This document shows positions 12,330 to 23,120 of a DNA stretch of 64,000 nt, one piece after another. Numbering within the stretch: position 1 is the first letter of the stretch; every line of letters starts with the position of its first letter. The DNA lies in NCBI GenBank assembly GCA_019137255.1, contig WPDH01000065.1, positions 348,162 through 412,161 of the forward strand, in the 5' to 3' direction. Source of the stretch: Corinectria fuckeliana (taxonomy: Eukaryota > Ascomycota > Sordariomycetes > Hypocreales > Nectriaceae). Under the pieces are notes generated by a model. That model was given only the letters and a program-made list of their open reading frames with translations. It searched no databases and had not been told where the DNA came from. Position numbers and translations under genes: made by a program.

Positions 12330-12875
12330 TCAGTTATCAGTGCCGCCGATGATAGTAGGCTTGAAGTAAACCGTCAGGATACCCTCCACACCCAGCGTCG
12401 CGACGAACGTCTTGAGGTCGTTGTGGGCGACGCACTCCTCGTCGTAGAACTTCATGTCGTCCCTGTTGGCAAACTCCGTCTTGGACACGAGCGTGTAGCC
12501 CTGTGAGCGGTTGTCCTCCTCGGCGGGGCCGACGACCATGGAGAGGATATAGGGCTTGCCATTCTGCGTTCATCACGACAAGGGTCAGCAACGACGAAGG
12601 ACGTCCAAAGGAACAGGACGAGAGAATCGCTGGCTCACCCTCTGCTGGTCGGCGCCCAGCTTCTTGTACTGCTCGAGGAGCTTGGCCTGGTCGTCCTTGC
12701 CGGGCAGCTTGAACATGGTAACTCGGTGCACGCGGTCCGCCATCTTGACAGTAGTTGTTGCTGCCTGGGCAATCGATCTCGCAGGAAATCCGAACCGCGG
12801 GGTGTAAAGTCGACCGGCACTCGCAATCGAAGGTCGTAGCAGCGTCGAAGCTCTGGGGACCAGCCGCGCGTTCAT
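12330..12875 (-). CDS. Dabb (stress-responsive A/B barrel) domain protein with mitochondrial-type presequence
   Basis: Small alpha/beta-barrel (dimeric ferredoxin-like) protein, 156 residues from the ATG at 12875. Exons 12875-12639 and 12563-12330 are separated by a 75-nt intron (12564-12638). The core begins HRVTMFKLPGKDDQAKLL, a typical Dabb start, and the second exon holds YILSMVVGPAEE and ends near VYFKPTIIGG. The first 44 residues before a second in-frame ATG at 12743 (MADRVHRV) are rich in Arg, Ser and Ala with no acidic residue, which fits a mitochondrial targeting sequence. Both a mitochondrial long form and a cytosolic short form (112 residues) are therefore possible. The biochemical function of fungal Dabb proteins is generally unknown. 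The frame extends a little upstream of 12875 but without an ATG. Confidence 0.8.
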
Positions 12876-13497
12876 AGAAGCCGCGCAGGACAACGGGAGG
12901 AACGGTAACACACGAGATGCGGGGGGGAGGAGAAAGAACCGGGGTGAGGGTCTTCAGAGTTCGCGATTGTAGACGGTTCAAGAAGGTAAAGTGAAGATAA
13001 TACCGCGGCGTCTTGTCTGGTGTCTCGATTCCGCGCTCCCTCTTTGTAATCGGAACCATCAAGAGGAGATAGCAATGTTAAACCCCGCCCCCACTTCCTC
13101 GGGCGCGCATCCTCCGATTCTCGGCCCCACTGGAGCTCTGGAGATCCGACGGTTCAAATCGGACGGGCAGTACGAAGTAGAGAGCTTTACTAATTAACTG
13201 TCAAGCTTGAATACGGACAACTGAAGGAAAAAGAGTGTAAGCCGGTCGACGGAAAAATTCCGCTTGGCTTTTATACACCTATCAAAAGCTTTTGTCCCCT
13301 GAATTGACACCTGTGGCACCCTGCGTGCTCTGTATCTCAACCATGGCGAGAAGTCCTCAATCATCCGTAAACAGTATGACGCCCCTGCATCGTATCGTCC
13401 GCTCGTCTTGCGTGACGATACTACACTACAGGACATTGTGTAAGCCCCAGACTCGTGCTTTGACTTTCTCTCTCCCTCAGCCTAAATTGAATGCCAT
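12876..13497. other. Intergenic, nothing recognised
   Basis: Promoter of the Dabb gene and 3' flank of the LYC1-like gene; no gene or RNA seen. A near copy of the dispersed motif (GTACGAAGTAG) is at 13170-13180. Confidence 0.6.
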
Positions 13498-14589
13498 CTA
13501 CGACCACCCGTAGAACTCCATCTCCTCCATGACAACATCCCGGTCCTCGCCGCCCTTCCATCGCAGGCATGGCACCATCTCCAGCCTCTCACCATGCGAG
13601 ACGCTCATTCCCTGGCCATACACCTCCGCGAGGTCCTTTGCGGCCTGCACGACCTGCTCGCTGGGCTGCCACATGACCACCTCGCGCAGCTCGCACAGCG
13701 ACGCCTCAACCACCGCGGCCTCCAGGAGCGCCCGCACGCCAAGCTCCAGGCCCTCACGCCGAGCTACATACATCCGCCCAATGCAAAGCCGCCGTGCGCG
13801 GTAATCGTGCACCCACCACGCCCAGGCAGGCTGTCCGATGTTGGATCGGGCGCCATGGAGCTCGATAGCCATCTTGCCCCGGCTTAGATGTTGGCTGAAC
13901 AGCCGGGAGCGTATCATGTGCCAGCGCGTTAGAGGGTCGGTGGGGAGGACCTGGACATGAGTCTTGCGGTCGCGGCAGCCAGAGAGACGCAGCTTGCAGG
14001 CGTTGACGTCTCTGCTGATTGTTTTATGGTCTTCCATGAATCCAAGGAAGGCGGCTCCCGGGACATCCACGCGATCTTCCAGCTTCACCTGGCCGAGCGA
14101 GATACGCAGCTGCGTCGCGGGGAGCGGCTTCCACCCTAGCTCCTGGAACAAATCTGGGTGACCATCTCCGTAGACCACGCTGAAATCTGCATGGCCAAAG
14201 TCGTCCTTGTCCATCAGCTCCTTCAGCTTAGTGAGGAGCATCTTGGCCATGCCGCGCATGCGATACTCGGGGTGCGTGAACAGGTCGGTGATGATGACGG
14301 CTTTGGTGCTCCGCGTGCCCTGGCCAGTCGTGACGATGGCATCTCGCATGTATGCCGTGCAGCTCGAGACGATTTTCAACGCGTCTTTGGGCAAGCGAAG
14401 AACCCAGTACGCCGTGTTGCCCATGGAGGCGGTGGTGTCGGCGAGCTTGTGTTGGATGTCGAGGTAGACAGCCTGCGACAGAGGCGCCGCCTGGACTTGG
14501 GAGTTGTTCTGGAAGTGCTTCGTTATCTGATCGCCGCTGGCACGCTCAAAAACGAGCTCCTCCGGTCTTATGGGGAGTATTGGTGCCAT
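13498..14589 (-). CDS. LYC1-like GNAT N-acetyltransferase
   Basis: Single-exon protein of 363 residues starting at the ATG at 14589 (MAPILPIRPEELVF); further upstream codons in frame lack an ATG. The pattern resembles the fungal lysine acetyltransferase LYC1 family: an AYWVL block, then IVSSC, then the acetyl-CoA binding motif A at THPEYRMRGMAKMLL (R-x-x-G-x-A, about residues 110-115), FSVVYGDGHPDLFQELGW, and a C-terminal half containing RWHMIRSRLF and WAWWVHDY. LYC1 in Yarrowia acetylates lysine for catabolism; transferring that substrate here is inference. GNAT fold confidence is high, substrate assignment moderate. Confidence 0.8.
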   Translation of the reverse strand: MAPILPIRPEELVFERASGDQITKHFQNNSQVQAAPLSQAVYLDIQHKLADTTASMGNTAYWVLRLPKDALKIVSSCTAYMRDAIVTTGQGTRSTKAVIITDLFTHPEYRMRGMAKMLLTKLKELMDKDDFGHADFSVVYGDGHPDLFQELGWKPLPATQLRISLGQVKLEDRVDVPGAAFLGFMEDHKTISRDVNACKLRLSGCRDRKTHVQVLPTDPLTRWHMIRSRLFSQHLSRGKMAIELHGARSNIGQPAWAWWVHDYRARRLCIGRMYVARREGLELGVRALLEAAVVEASLCELREVVMWQPSEQVVQAAKDLAEVYGQGMSVSHGERLEMVPCLRWKGGEDRDVVMEEMEFYGWS

Positions 14590-15167
14590 GGCGACCTCTT
14601 GGTGGTGGTGATCGCTCGCTTGGTTGGTCAAGTTCGTGATACCGTCGAAGATCGCTCAGTGGGTGAGCAGAGGGCGGGCTGGGACAGAAATGTCGACTTA
14701 TTCAAACACTGTTTTCATCTTGGTAGTGAAAAAAGGAGGTGGAAGGATGAAGACTGATGTGACGTGGAGGACTGAAGGGCTGTTGTTGACTGTTGAAGTG
14801 TTGACGGCTGCGAACAGCTGTAATAACGGCAACCGAATTGGCAACGCACCTTCCCGCTCACGCGCCATCATTATCAACCACGCTCAAGGAAATCCGCACA
14901 GTGTTTTCATTTGCTTCAGGCCTTGACTGTCAGATGAACAGATATGAGTGGTCTGTACCTAGCCAAACAAACAACACTGAAGATACTTTACCATTAATTT
15001 ATTTCCTGCCTTCCTTCCCGAGGTAGGTAGGTATTTCGTAGACACGATTAAATCAACACAGCCTAGAAGCCAAGTCCCACTCGGCGCTGCTTTTTCTTCC
15101 CGAAACTCCGCAAACACCATCATACAAAAACATATGCTTTATCACCCGCTCAATAGCAAACAAACAC
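14590..15167. other. Intergenic, nothing recognised
   Basis: Upstream region of the LYC1-like gene and 3' flank of the transcription factor. An AGGTAGGTAGGTA run is at 15021-15033. Confidence 0.6.
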
Positions 15168-18070
15168 TCAAGGCGACGGCCCGCTGATGGGAAGCGGGTT
15201 CTCGCTCATGGCCCGTGAAGCCCGACCTGCGGGGCCGGATCCCAAGTCGCGAAGGAGCTGGCCCAGGCTCTCGACAAGAGGCGGCAACGGCTCCTGACGC
15301 ATGGGGAAGTTGTCTCGAAGAACGTTTCGAGCAATCGTCAAGACCATGCCGGTGTTTGTCAGCGACTCGACGCCAGAGTTGACGTCTCCGTTGATCGTCA
15401 GCCTCGGCAGACCACGGTCTAGTTGTAGAAAAGCCCGCGATTCTCTGCTCTCGTCTCTATCCAGCAGCACCGAGTCGACAGGTGATCCATCTTTCTTGCT
15501 ACTTGCCGAGTGAGCGCAAGTGGCCAGGCCATAAGCCCACAGCGTGAGGCTAGAAAAGTAGACGGCGATGGCGTTGAAGCCCCGCAAGGACGTCGGCGCC
15601 AGCTTTCGTGCCCAACTAAATACTTGGCCGGCGTGCCAGGCGGCGTATCGCGATTCAGACCCCTCGAACCAAGCCTCCTCCAAGATTTGGGCCGCCCTCC
15701 GTGCCTCCTCCTCCCCATTTTTGCCCGCGAAGTTCTGCAGGTCGTCTGGTGAGACATGGAGGATCATCATGAACAGCTCTGCGACCAGAATGAGTTGCGG
15801 TTTCGGTTTTCGCAAGTGCTGGATCTGATTTGCAAACTCGGCGACGTCTCGGTACAGCTCCTGATGCTGCGTTTTGAGCCATAATGGGGGCGTCGACCCA
15901 CCACGCCGATTAAGGCCTCCCGCGCTATGGAATTTGATAGCGTCGCGATACGACCAAATCTGACCCCAAAATCCGTGAAGGAGGGCGGTACAGGACAGTT
16001 CGATGTCAATGCGGTCTTCCAGGCCGTCCAGGATTGTCATGCATTGCGTCACGTCTGCCACTCGCGGGATTCCGCCACTGGGCATCGGCTTTTTCGTCAG
16101 AGAGACATCCCGCCAGTCCTCTGCAGTCCTTGCCCTCCAAAGGTCGCGAGAGGCAGGGAGGGTGAAACATAGTTCATTGTATGACATTAGCGGATTCTTG
16201 CAGAGACCAATGGACGATTGGATATCGTGGAAGAACAAATGGATGACCAGTCTAAGTGGTGGTCAGCAGACTTGTTATCTGTCAGAAGTGACGAGTAACA
16301 TACCGCTTGTATGACTCGAGAATGACGAACTGTCTCCATTTTGAATCCAAGACGTCGGCCGAGTCCGACATGGATGGCATTTGCGCAGCAGAATCCGAGG
16401 AAAAGGATGTCCTTCCAGACCGCCGGAGCATCTTCACCATGTCAGTATTCAAATTCAGTTCAAGGGCGAGGCAGACTCACAGTCAACAGGGGCTGGACAA
16501 AACTTTCTGCTATTTCCATTTTGCGATTAAACCCGCTCCATTGCCCTATATCCAGGTGGAGCATCATGGCCTGGTGCGTCATCAAATCCCGGGTTGTAGA
16601 GTTTGAGCCTTCACACCGACCAGCAATAGCCAATCGCGCAACCTCGTCGAGTGCGAGACCGAACTGCCAGATAGCAGGAACCGAAATGTACGTGGCGCCA
16701 CTCGATATGATGGCAGCCAAGAGCTCCGGGATCGTGGTGGTCGGGTCGAAGGACGCTTTGTGGATCAAGGCGTCGCACTTCCGCTCCTCCTGAGCAAAGT
16801 GTGCCTGAAGTAGATAGTTGAGAAGGTCCAGGGACGGAAAGGACGGAACTCGCTGCGGGGTCGGGTTGTGGGCTAGAACCATCGCAAAGAGTCGATCACG
16901 CATTGGAGACGGTATTTGCAGCCTAGCCTTGGAGCCATTGGTGAACTTTTCATAGGCTGAGGATGCTGGGAGTGCTTCATCGTCGAGGGCGAGGGCTTCG
17001 GTCTCTCGGTGTACGTAATCCTTCATGTCCGGCTCCCATATCCATGGCGAACGCTTGAACGCTGCATGTCCGCGGGACACATCCCGTCCAGAGCGACGTG
17101 ATGACCGCTTCGAGTTGACCGTGCTTGTAGACTGTGGACTTGGCCCGCTGGTATCAAGCCTTGGAATCGTGAAGCCGTCAAAATCTAGGTCCCATGAAAA
17201 GTCCATGTCCTGGAAGATGCTGTGAACTGGGGGGAAGTATGTGAGATCATCCGTGAGGCTATCGATGCTGGATAGGCCAAGGAAAGTAGAACCGTCGTAC
17301 TCTGCGTGCGCATCGTTCAACGGGGCTTGGCTGCGAGTGTGAGCTTTGGTCATGTACCCAGAATCACCGGACGCAAAACCCTGGTTATCCATGCCAACGG
17401 CCGAGGCCATGGTCGAAGCCTCCGAAGGCGAATTGCCAGCTTGCGAGTCTGAGGTGCGGTACTGGTGGCCGCGCCGGGCGGGCATCTGGCAGGGAAGGCT
17501 CTTGCTCCGGCAGCGGCTACACGGCTTCTGGTCCTCGCACTTGGCCTTGGAAGCAGCGCAGTTCAGACACGCCTCGGCGGCTCGGTCACTCCGCCGTATG
17601 AATGGGCGGTCTTTGGAGGTGCCATCTCGGTCGTGGGTGGTTTCGTGCCTGGTCAGGAGATCGGCTCGGTTGAAGCGCTTGGGGCACCGGGAGCACGTGT
17701 ACGGGCGCGCATTCTCATGCGATCTCAGGTGTCGCGTGAGGTGATCGGCTCGCTCGTAGACACGGCGACAGATGTGGCAGACGTGGGATGGAGATGAAAG
17801 CGACGCATCCGACAGCTTGCGCTTGGATGGCACCGAGGACGACGCGCCATGAGGGGTGTTCTCCCGGGATACGGACGGTGGGGGAGGTTGCTGCTGTTGG
17901 TCGTGTTGCTGAAGCGGGTGCTGCTGCTGCTGCTGCTGCTGTAGTGTCTGGTGGCCTCTCTGGTTCTGGTCTTGGGCGGGTGGTGCGAGGGAGAAGAGAG
18001 ACGACAGGAGCATATCAGAGCCGGCGGCGTCGCAAAGGATGTCGATGCCGTTCTGCTCCGCTCCGGCCAT
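15168..18070 (-). CDS. Transcription factor with two C2H2 fingers plus Zn2Cys6 cluster
   Basis: Nuclear DNA-binding regulator, 933 residues. Exons are 18070-16481, 16431-16304 and 16251-15168; introns 16432-16480 (with a CTGAC branch site) and 16252-16303. A Gln-rich stretch (about residues 44-62) precedes two C2H2 fingers (C98/C101/H114/H118 and C126/C129/H142/H146), followed at once by a complete fungal binuclear zinc cluster (C168, C171, C178, C184, C187, C194). The C-terminal two thirds resemble the fungal-specific transcription factor regulatory domain (for example SMRDRLFAMVLAHN and LDLLNYLLQAHF). Target genes are unknown. The architecture is known from fungi but less common than either finger type alone. 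A role in the PKS cluster 12 kb away is only a possibility. Confidence 0.92.
17923..17941 (+). repeat. (CTG)n repeat encoding polyglutamine
   Basis: A short CTG/CAG tract inside the transcription factor that encodes part of its N-terminal glutamine run; probably length-variable. Confidence 0.9.
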
Positions 18071-18469
18071 TGCGAGCTACCTGCCTACCTACCCAGCAGA
18101 ACGACAACGGGGCCGGACCGGGCCGATGCGATTGTGAATAGCGGATCGGACGAGCCGGATGCTGAGCGCGCGTTAGGGGGACGATCTCGCCGAGTAGCCG
18201 GAGTGCAAAAGTCAACGGCGCGCACGCAGCGGGAAGTTGGGGTGAAGCAAAGACGACGCAACGGGCTCTGCGCAGGCTCGGGAAATGGGGGCGGGGTGAG
18301 GGGGAAACGTGGAGGGAGCGCACGGCAGCGGAGTCTGGGGCTTTGGGTGGAGGCGGCGGGCCAATCCCCGCGCTGCAATTTGAGAGGCACTCAGACTTGT
18401 ATATCATGTATTAACAACAGCAGCATACTCCGATGTGGTATAGCGCTTGTCAGTCAATAGGTTAGACTA
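18071..18469. other. Promoter side of the transcription factor, no gene
   Basis: GC-rich upstream sequence followed by a sharp change to AT-richer DNA near 18.4 kb, where the kinase pseudogene begins. A TACCTGCCTACCTAC run is at about 18079-18093. Confidence 0.6.
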
Positions 18470-19144
18470 TCAGAGGGCGAGCAGAGGTCTACAGGCCGCA
18501 TGAGTTTCCCAGAGCTTATAAGCATGAACAAGTCGAGATAGCGACACAGTCAGGTAGTCGGTCTCATCAGTATCGCAGATATAGCAATACCGCTGAAACT
18601 CCTCAACAGGACGACGTCAAGAAGGATCTTCAACCACACAAGGGGCAATCAAATCCCTCAATCCCAGTGAATACTGATCACCTTCAAGGGGAGGATAATG
18701 GTCCGTTAGATATGCGCTAAACCGAGAGATATATCTAGAACTAGCATTTGGGGGTAGTCCAGAGGCGATCTCATAGAATAGGAATAATCCACTATTCTAG
18801 TAAAGTCCTCTTAGCTTCATCAATGTTAAAATACTCCCGCTAGCGCAATACTCTATGACCATCTACATAGTATGGCCAACGAGGAGAGCATCCAACACAG
18901 TATTGACATTCTTCGCTCCGCTACTGACAAAGAGCATCAGAGTTTCAATTTCCTTGAGAATTTCGCCAAATATGTCGGCGCCTGGATCGAGCGCATCTCC
19001 TTTTTCGATGTTGATGATCTTGACGGCGACGAGTTGGCCGGGTCTGGTACTTCGTGCTTTGTAGATCCGACCGAAGCTTCCTATGCCGATAAGTTCCAAA
19101 AGATAAGGAGGTGGCTCTTCCTTGCACCCGGCGCATCCCTGCAC
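18470..19144 (-). pseudogene. STE20/SPS1-like protein kinase pseudogene with deleted catalytic core
   Basis: Reading the minus strand from 19144, the kinase start is clear: EEPPPYLLELIGIGSFGRIYKA (glycine loop), then VAVKIINIEKGD (VAVK lysine) and NVNTVLDALLVGHTM. The next codon is TAG at 18863-18865, where homologs have Trp. The same frame continues with MVIEYCASGSIL, then jumps directly to the C-terminal lobe: LEGDQYSLGLRDLIAP, CVVEDPS, a TGA stop, then VEEFQRYCYICDTDET and LVHAYKLWE, ending at 18470. Residues normally between the hinge and the late C-lobe (HRD catalytic loop, DFG, APE) are absent, and a WIIPIL piece survives in another frame. The frame upstream of 19144 is also closed. The copy cannot encode an active kinase. 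Stops fit G-to-A/C-to-T changes, as RIP would cause. Confidence 0.85.
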
Positions 19145-19860
19145 AAATTAGTGCTTGCGTCTCCTTCGCATCCTTGATGGCATTCTTCCGGGTCGTCGAA
19201 AACTAGGCGTTGCCCAAATGAAGTCGCCATTCGCCTGGTGAGAGGCCAGTTGTGCTGATGCAATGAGACAGTCTAACATAGAAGGTTAGACATTGGGAAG
19301 ACCCATGGATTAATGAATGATGGATATACCCGTAACCTCGAAATTCCATTCTGGCCCCGGGAGAAAATATTTTCCTTGGATTGGTCACCCAACTGGCTGT
19401 CGATGTGCCAGCCTATCAGAGCCCATCTCGGCCTTCCAACCACCAACGGCATGAATGTCGGTGTATCAGGACTCGTCGACAACAAGTGCTAGCGCACACT
19501 CTGTGCCGTCACATTAGATACTCGGTCATGGTATGGCCTAATAGCAGCACGCAGTAGCTGGCTCCCCGAATGTGCCACAGTAACTGTAACAGCTAGTCTG
19601 GATCCTGGCGCACCGACACCAAGACAGACGGTGTTTGGGTGAGAGTGTTGGCGTACAAGAGGTGTTGACACTGATGCGCTAGAACAGACAACATGACAGT
19701 ATACAAATGATGGTGTGCATGTGCTGAGTTGTGTTCTTTCGTATTGACGATGATTTCCCTTACACACCTGTTACCATAGATAGCATCTTGGTCCCACTTT
19801 ATTGGTTTGGGCTCCTTAAAGCAAACTTGAATCCGGCCACCTTTATTGCGTCAATCGTGT

Positions 19861-20005
19861 GGTAAAGTGAGGACTGGTGTGCATAGTTACTACGAATGTT
19901 CTCGAAGTCCTGAATCCAAGGTCGAGGCTCAGTTGGGCGTGTCGCTTTTTCGGAGTTGACAGAGAGTAGTCTAGTTGACTGTTGACACCTCAACCCTAGG
20001 CGTGT
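19861..20005 (+). repeat. Diverged direct repeat, copy 1
   Basis: Aligns column by column with the sequence exactly 540 bp downstream. Shared blocks include GGGCGTGT.GCTTTTT, a TGACAG just after it and CCTCAACCCT. Many differences are transitions. Confidence 0.7.
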
Positions 20006-20201
20006 TGGCACTCAATTTACTGTGTAGTCCGAATACCCGGCGGACTCTGAGGCCGCTAGATCGACTCGCTCCTTTAGCGCCAGTTCCCCCGTTCCGCTTC
20101 TCCTTAAGCGCGGTCTGCCCAACGGTCAGGGCGTTTAGGAGACGTAAAGTAAACGGGGCGCCCCGGAGCCGGGCCCGACTCCGCGAGACGTGGGTCTGTC
20201 C

Positions 20202-20214
20202 ACCCCCCCCCCCC
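20202..20214 (+). repeat. C homopolymer
   Basis: A run of 13 C in a wider C-rich stretch located between the two direct repeats. Confidence 0.9.
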
Positions 20215-20400
20215 TTACCCCCCTACCCCCCGTCACCCGGAGGCCAGTGCCAGAGGTAGTTCCGGCGTGCGTCGCGTGGCAACGAGATGGAGGGCACCGC
20301 CGTGGCTTCGTGAGACACGAATGGGCGCCGACCCGTTTGAGCCATGCCGGCCTGCACATGTAGACCACGTGTTGGAGCATCCTAGTTGCATCGTCTTGGG

Positions 20401-20545
20401 GGGTAAGCGAGGAGTATTGTGCATAACGCATCTGCGAATAAAAGCTTCCCGAAGATCCAGTTTGAGAGTCGGCCGGGCGTGTTGCTTTTTGAGGGGTGAC
20501 AGATGATGGTTGAGTGTTGGTACCTCAACCCTGGGTGTTTAGGTC
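20401..20545 (+). repeat. Diverged direct repeat, copy 2
   Basis: Second member of the pair with copy 1 at 19861. The spacing is constant along the match (540 bp). The pair could be ends of a decayed element, such as LTR remnants, or a tandem duplication. Confidence 0.7.
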
Positions 20546-21521
20546 CCCCCCGTGTTTAGTGCAGCAGTGATAGCTTCAAGCACTCTGGGGTTAGACTGCG
20601 GTCAGTAGACCCCTCCCCTCCACTTCCATGTCTCACTCGGTGCAGATTCTGAACGGCAACAGGCGGAATTGCGACACCATGCGATGATCTGCATCAAATT
20701 AGCTACAAATGGGCGTCTCGTACGAAATTCTTCATTGCATATGGTATTGATGCGCTCGGATACAGTTATCTGCGGCCTAAATCGTGATGCATTAACTCTC
20801 CGACCCGCACGCTGCAGCCAGGTTGCCCGCCTCATCCAGGCTGCCGGGAACCAGTGGCCCTGCGACGCTGCAGCAGGGGTGGCTCATGCAAGCCCAGATG
20901 CCCAGATCGCCGACGCATGCCATATTCCCGGTACGACCCAACAGACCTCCTAGAATTCCTGTAAGTCCAACTTGCTCCCTAAAAAGAGCCCAACCTTCAA
21001 CCGCCAACCAAAGCCGCCAACCCTTTTCGCACTTCCATCCCAACCCACCTTTCCATTATAAGTATAGTGACGTTTCCCCGTCGCATTATGTCTTCCTACG
21101 AAGTGACCACGGCAGACGAGCCCAAATCGATGTGAGGGCCGTTCGGACTATGGTTGGGAATAGGTGCAGTCCCAAAGTTGACATCCCAACTAGTCACGGA
21201 GCTTCCATGTTTCTTAAAGCCTCATCCTTTCCGGAAAGGAAGATCGTAACCGTGTTCCCACAATAGGCCAGTACAGTCCTCGGCAGATTTTCCAGCGCTC
21301 AGTTGTCGTTTTCTTTTCTTTCGACTGTTGCGTTGAGCTGGCCTTGCTTTTTGGTGTAGTAGAATATTGCCCCAAACGCGGGTTGCTCTCAGCCTTCGGA
21401 TGAATTGCTCTTGGAAATTCTTGATCGGCGTTATAGCTGACAGAGTCGGTCGCTGACGTCTGCCAGTAAATCGGTGCAATTGCCGATATCGTCTCAGCCG
21501 CGTGACTGAAGTTGTCGTTGT

Positions 21522-21782
21522 CTAGCCGCAAGGAGTTCCGCAGACTCCGCAAGCACGGCCGGGAATAACCCAGACTTCATGGCCCTGAGCGTAGCAGGTT
21601 GGACACCGGGTGCCCGGGGACCTGCCGGCAAGGCTGATGTTGATGGTGGCCTCCCAATGGCAGTCAACAACACCATTGGGTGCCGAGGGAACCGTCGCGG
21701 CACTGGGCGCTCCGGCCGCTCGGCCCTCCCATGCAAGCGCTCGGGGCGAAGGTGTCAGAAGGCGATGTGAAGATGGACTCAT
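21522..21782 (-). CDS. Possible small Cys-rich zinc-binding protein
   Basis: Open frame of 86 residues from an ATG at 21782. The first half is low complexity; the second half looks like a real small domain: CHWEATINISLAGRSPGTR followed by CPTC, then VWVIPGRACGVCGTPCG at the end. Two CxxC knuckles plus extra cysteines suggest a zinc ribbon-like fold. No promoter or homolog can be confirmed here, and it lies alone in a gene-poor region. It may be a genuine small gene, a terminal exon, or chance. Confidence 0.4.
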   Translation of the reverse strand: MSPSSHRLLTPSPRALAWEGRAAGAPSAATVPSAPNGVVDCHWEATINISLAGRSPGTRCPTCYAQGHEVWVIPGRACGVCGTPCG

Positions 21783-22479
21783 GGTGGAGGTTTTCGCTTG
21801 CTAAGGCCAGGCCGGTTTGACAAGCGCGGGGGAGTGGATAGGGTGGAGCCTGAAGAACGAGAGGTTGTAGGAGAGATGGAAAAGATAATGGTGCTGGTGC
21901 TGTTAACGAGCTTTGCAGTGGTCTGGGCTGTGACTGTGACAATGGGTGGGGGCATGATGGGATTTATGGTTTTGCGACGAGGGACGAGGACGGGAGAGGA
22001 CAGGCTAGGAGAGAGAGTTTGTATGACAATGTCATCCGGTGATGCCTCGCGAGGCCGGGAAGGGTAAGGTCAAGGAGACAAGCACGCGTGTGGTGAAAGC
22101 TTCAATACGTGCTCCGTACCCGGCGCAAGGTTTAATGTGGGCTAGCATAAGTAGCATCTGACGATCCTTGGGTGGTCCGGCCCAGGTCTAGGTAGGTACT
22201 GCGTAGTACGAAGCAGGTAGGCATGCTAGAAGCCGGCGGCGGCGACAGCAACAGACCTGTCATATCGGCTGCTGTGAGACCCGGGCCTGTCGTTAGTTGC
22301 AAGTATGTACGAAGTACTGGACACATTCTGTGGCGCCGCCCTTGACAAATATCGGTCCGCCTGAATGGGGGGCGGGGTCCGATTCCTTGCTGTGTCTGGT
22401 GCGTGAGGAACTAATAATAACGAGATTGACGCAATGCTTGTCGGGGATTTGCCTGTCTTGTTTGCCTTGTCTGTTTGTA

Positions 22480-22500
22480 TGTCTGTCTGTCTGTCTGTCT
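22480..22500 (+). repeat. (GTCT)n tetranucleotide repeat
   Basis: Five tandem copies of GTCT. Confidence 0.9.
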
Positions 22501-23082
22501 AGACGGAGACGTCGAGCTGTCAATGGCCAATGGCCAACGGCCCGGAGAGGAGGGTGGGAGGGTGGGGGGGACTTGGAGGGGTGTGTGAAGAGCCTCCCTC
22601 CGTAGGGCCTGCGGCCGTGCCCGTAGTTCTCTGATCCAGGAAGTAAAACAGAGCGGTAAGGGTAGCGACAGACCGGACCGGGCGCGAGGGAGGGGGCGAT
22701 CATCAAGAGAAGATGGACGAATGGGATGGGCGTGTTGGTGTTTGATGGGGAGAAAAGCAAACATGTGACTGCTCGTGGCTGGCTGCGTAGAGAGTCCGCG
22801 ACCACGACGCTCCCCTGGGATAAGTCCACGACTCCACGACTCCTATGGCAGGGCAGCACGCGGGAATCCGCACAAGTGCGGCGGTAGGACGTGGTACAAG
22901 ATAAGCAGTGTAGCCATGCAAGTTATGCAGTGGCCCGGACCTGAGCGATCGAGGGTGAACCGGCGGTGTCAAATTGGGCCTTGCAAGACGTCGATAGCCA
23001 AACACACAAGGTCTTCAGCATTACATTCCGCCCACAGGAGAAGTCGAGATATCCCCAAAGCCGCATCGTCTAGATTCAGCCG

Positions 23083-23120
23083 CAGAACCCAGAGCCCACA
23101 ACCCAGAACCCAGAACCCAG
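23083..23120 (+). repeat. AACCCAG-type minisatellite
   Basis: About five imperfect copies of a 7-8 bp unit (AGAACCC/ACAACCC) in tandem. Confidence 0.85.

Larger units (their letters stand above)
19145..21521. other. Gene-poor region with diverged repeats
   Basis: Contains the two direct repeats listed separately and a C homopolymer at 20202-20214. Small frames are scattered and have no recognisable domains. The region reads like decayed repeat DNA. Confidence 0.55.

Noticed and set aside
22293..22859. 188-codon minus-strand frame in the gene desert
   Set aside because: Includes a translated tetranucleotide repeat (RQTDRHTN-like), no domain and no splice partners.
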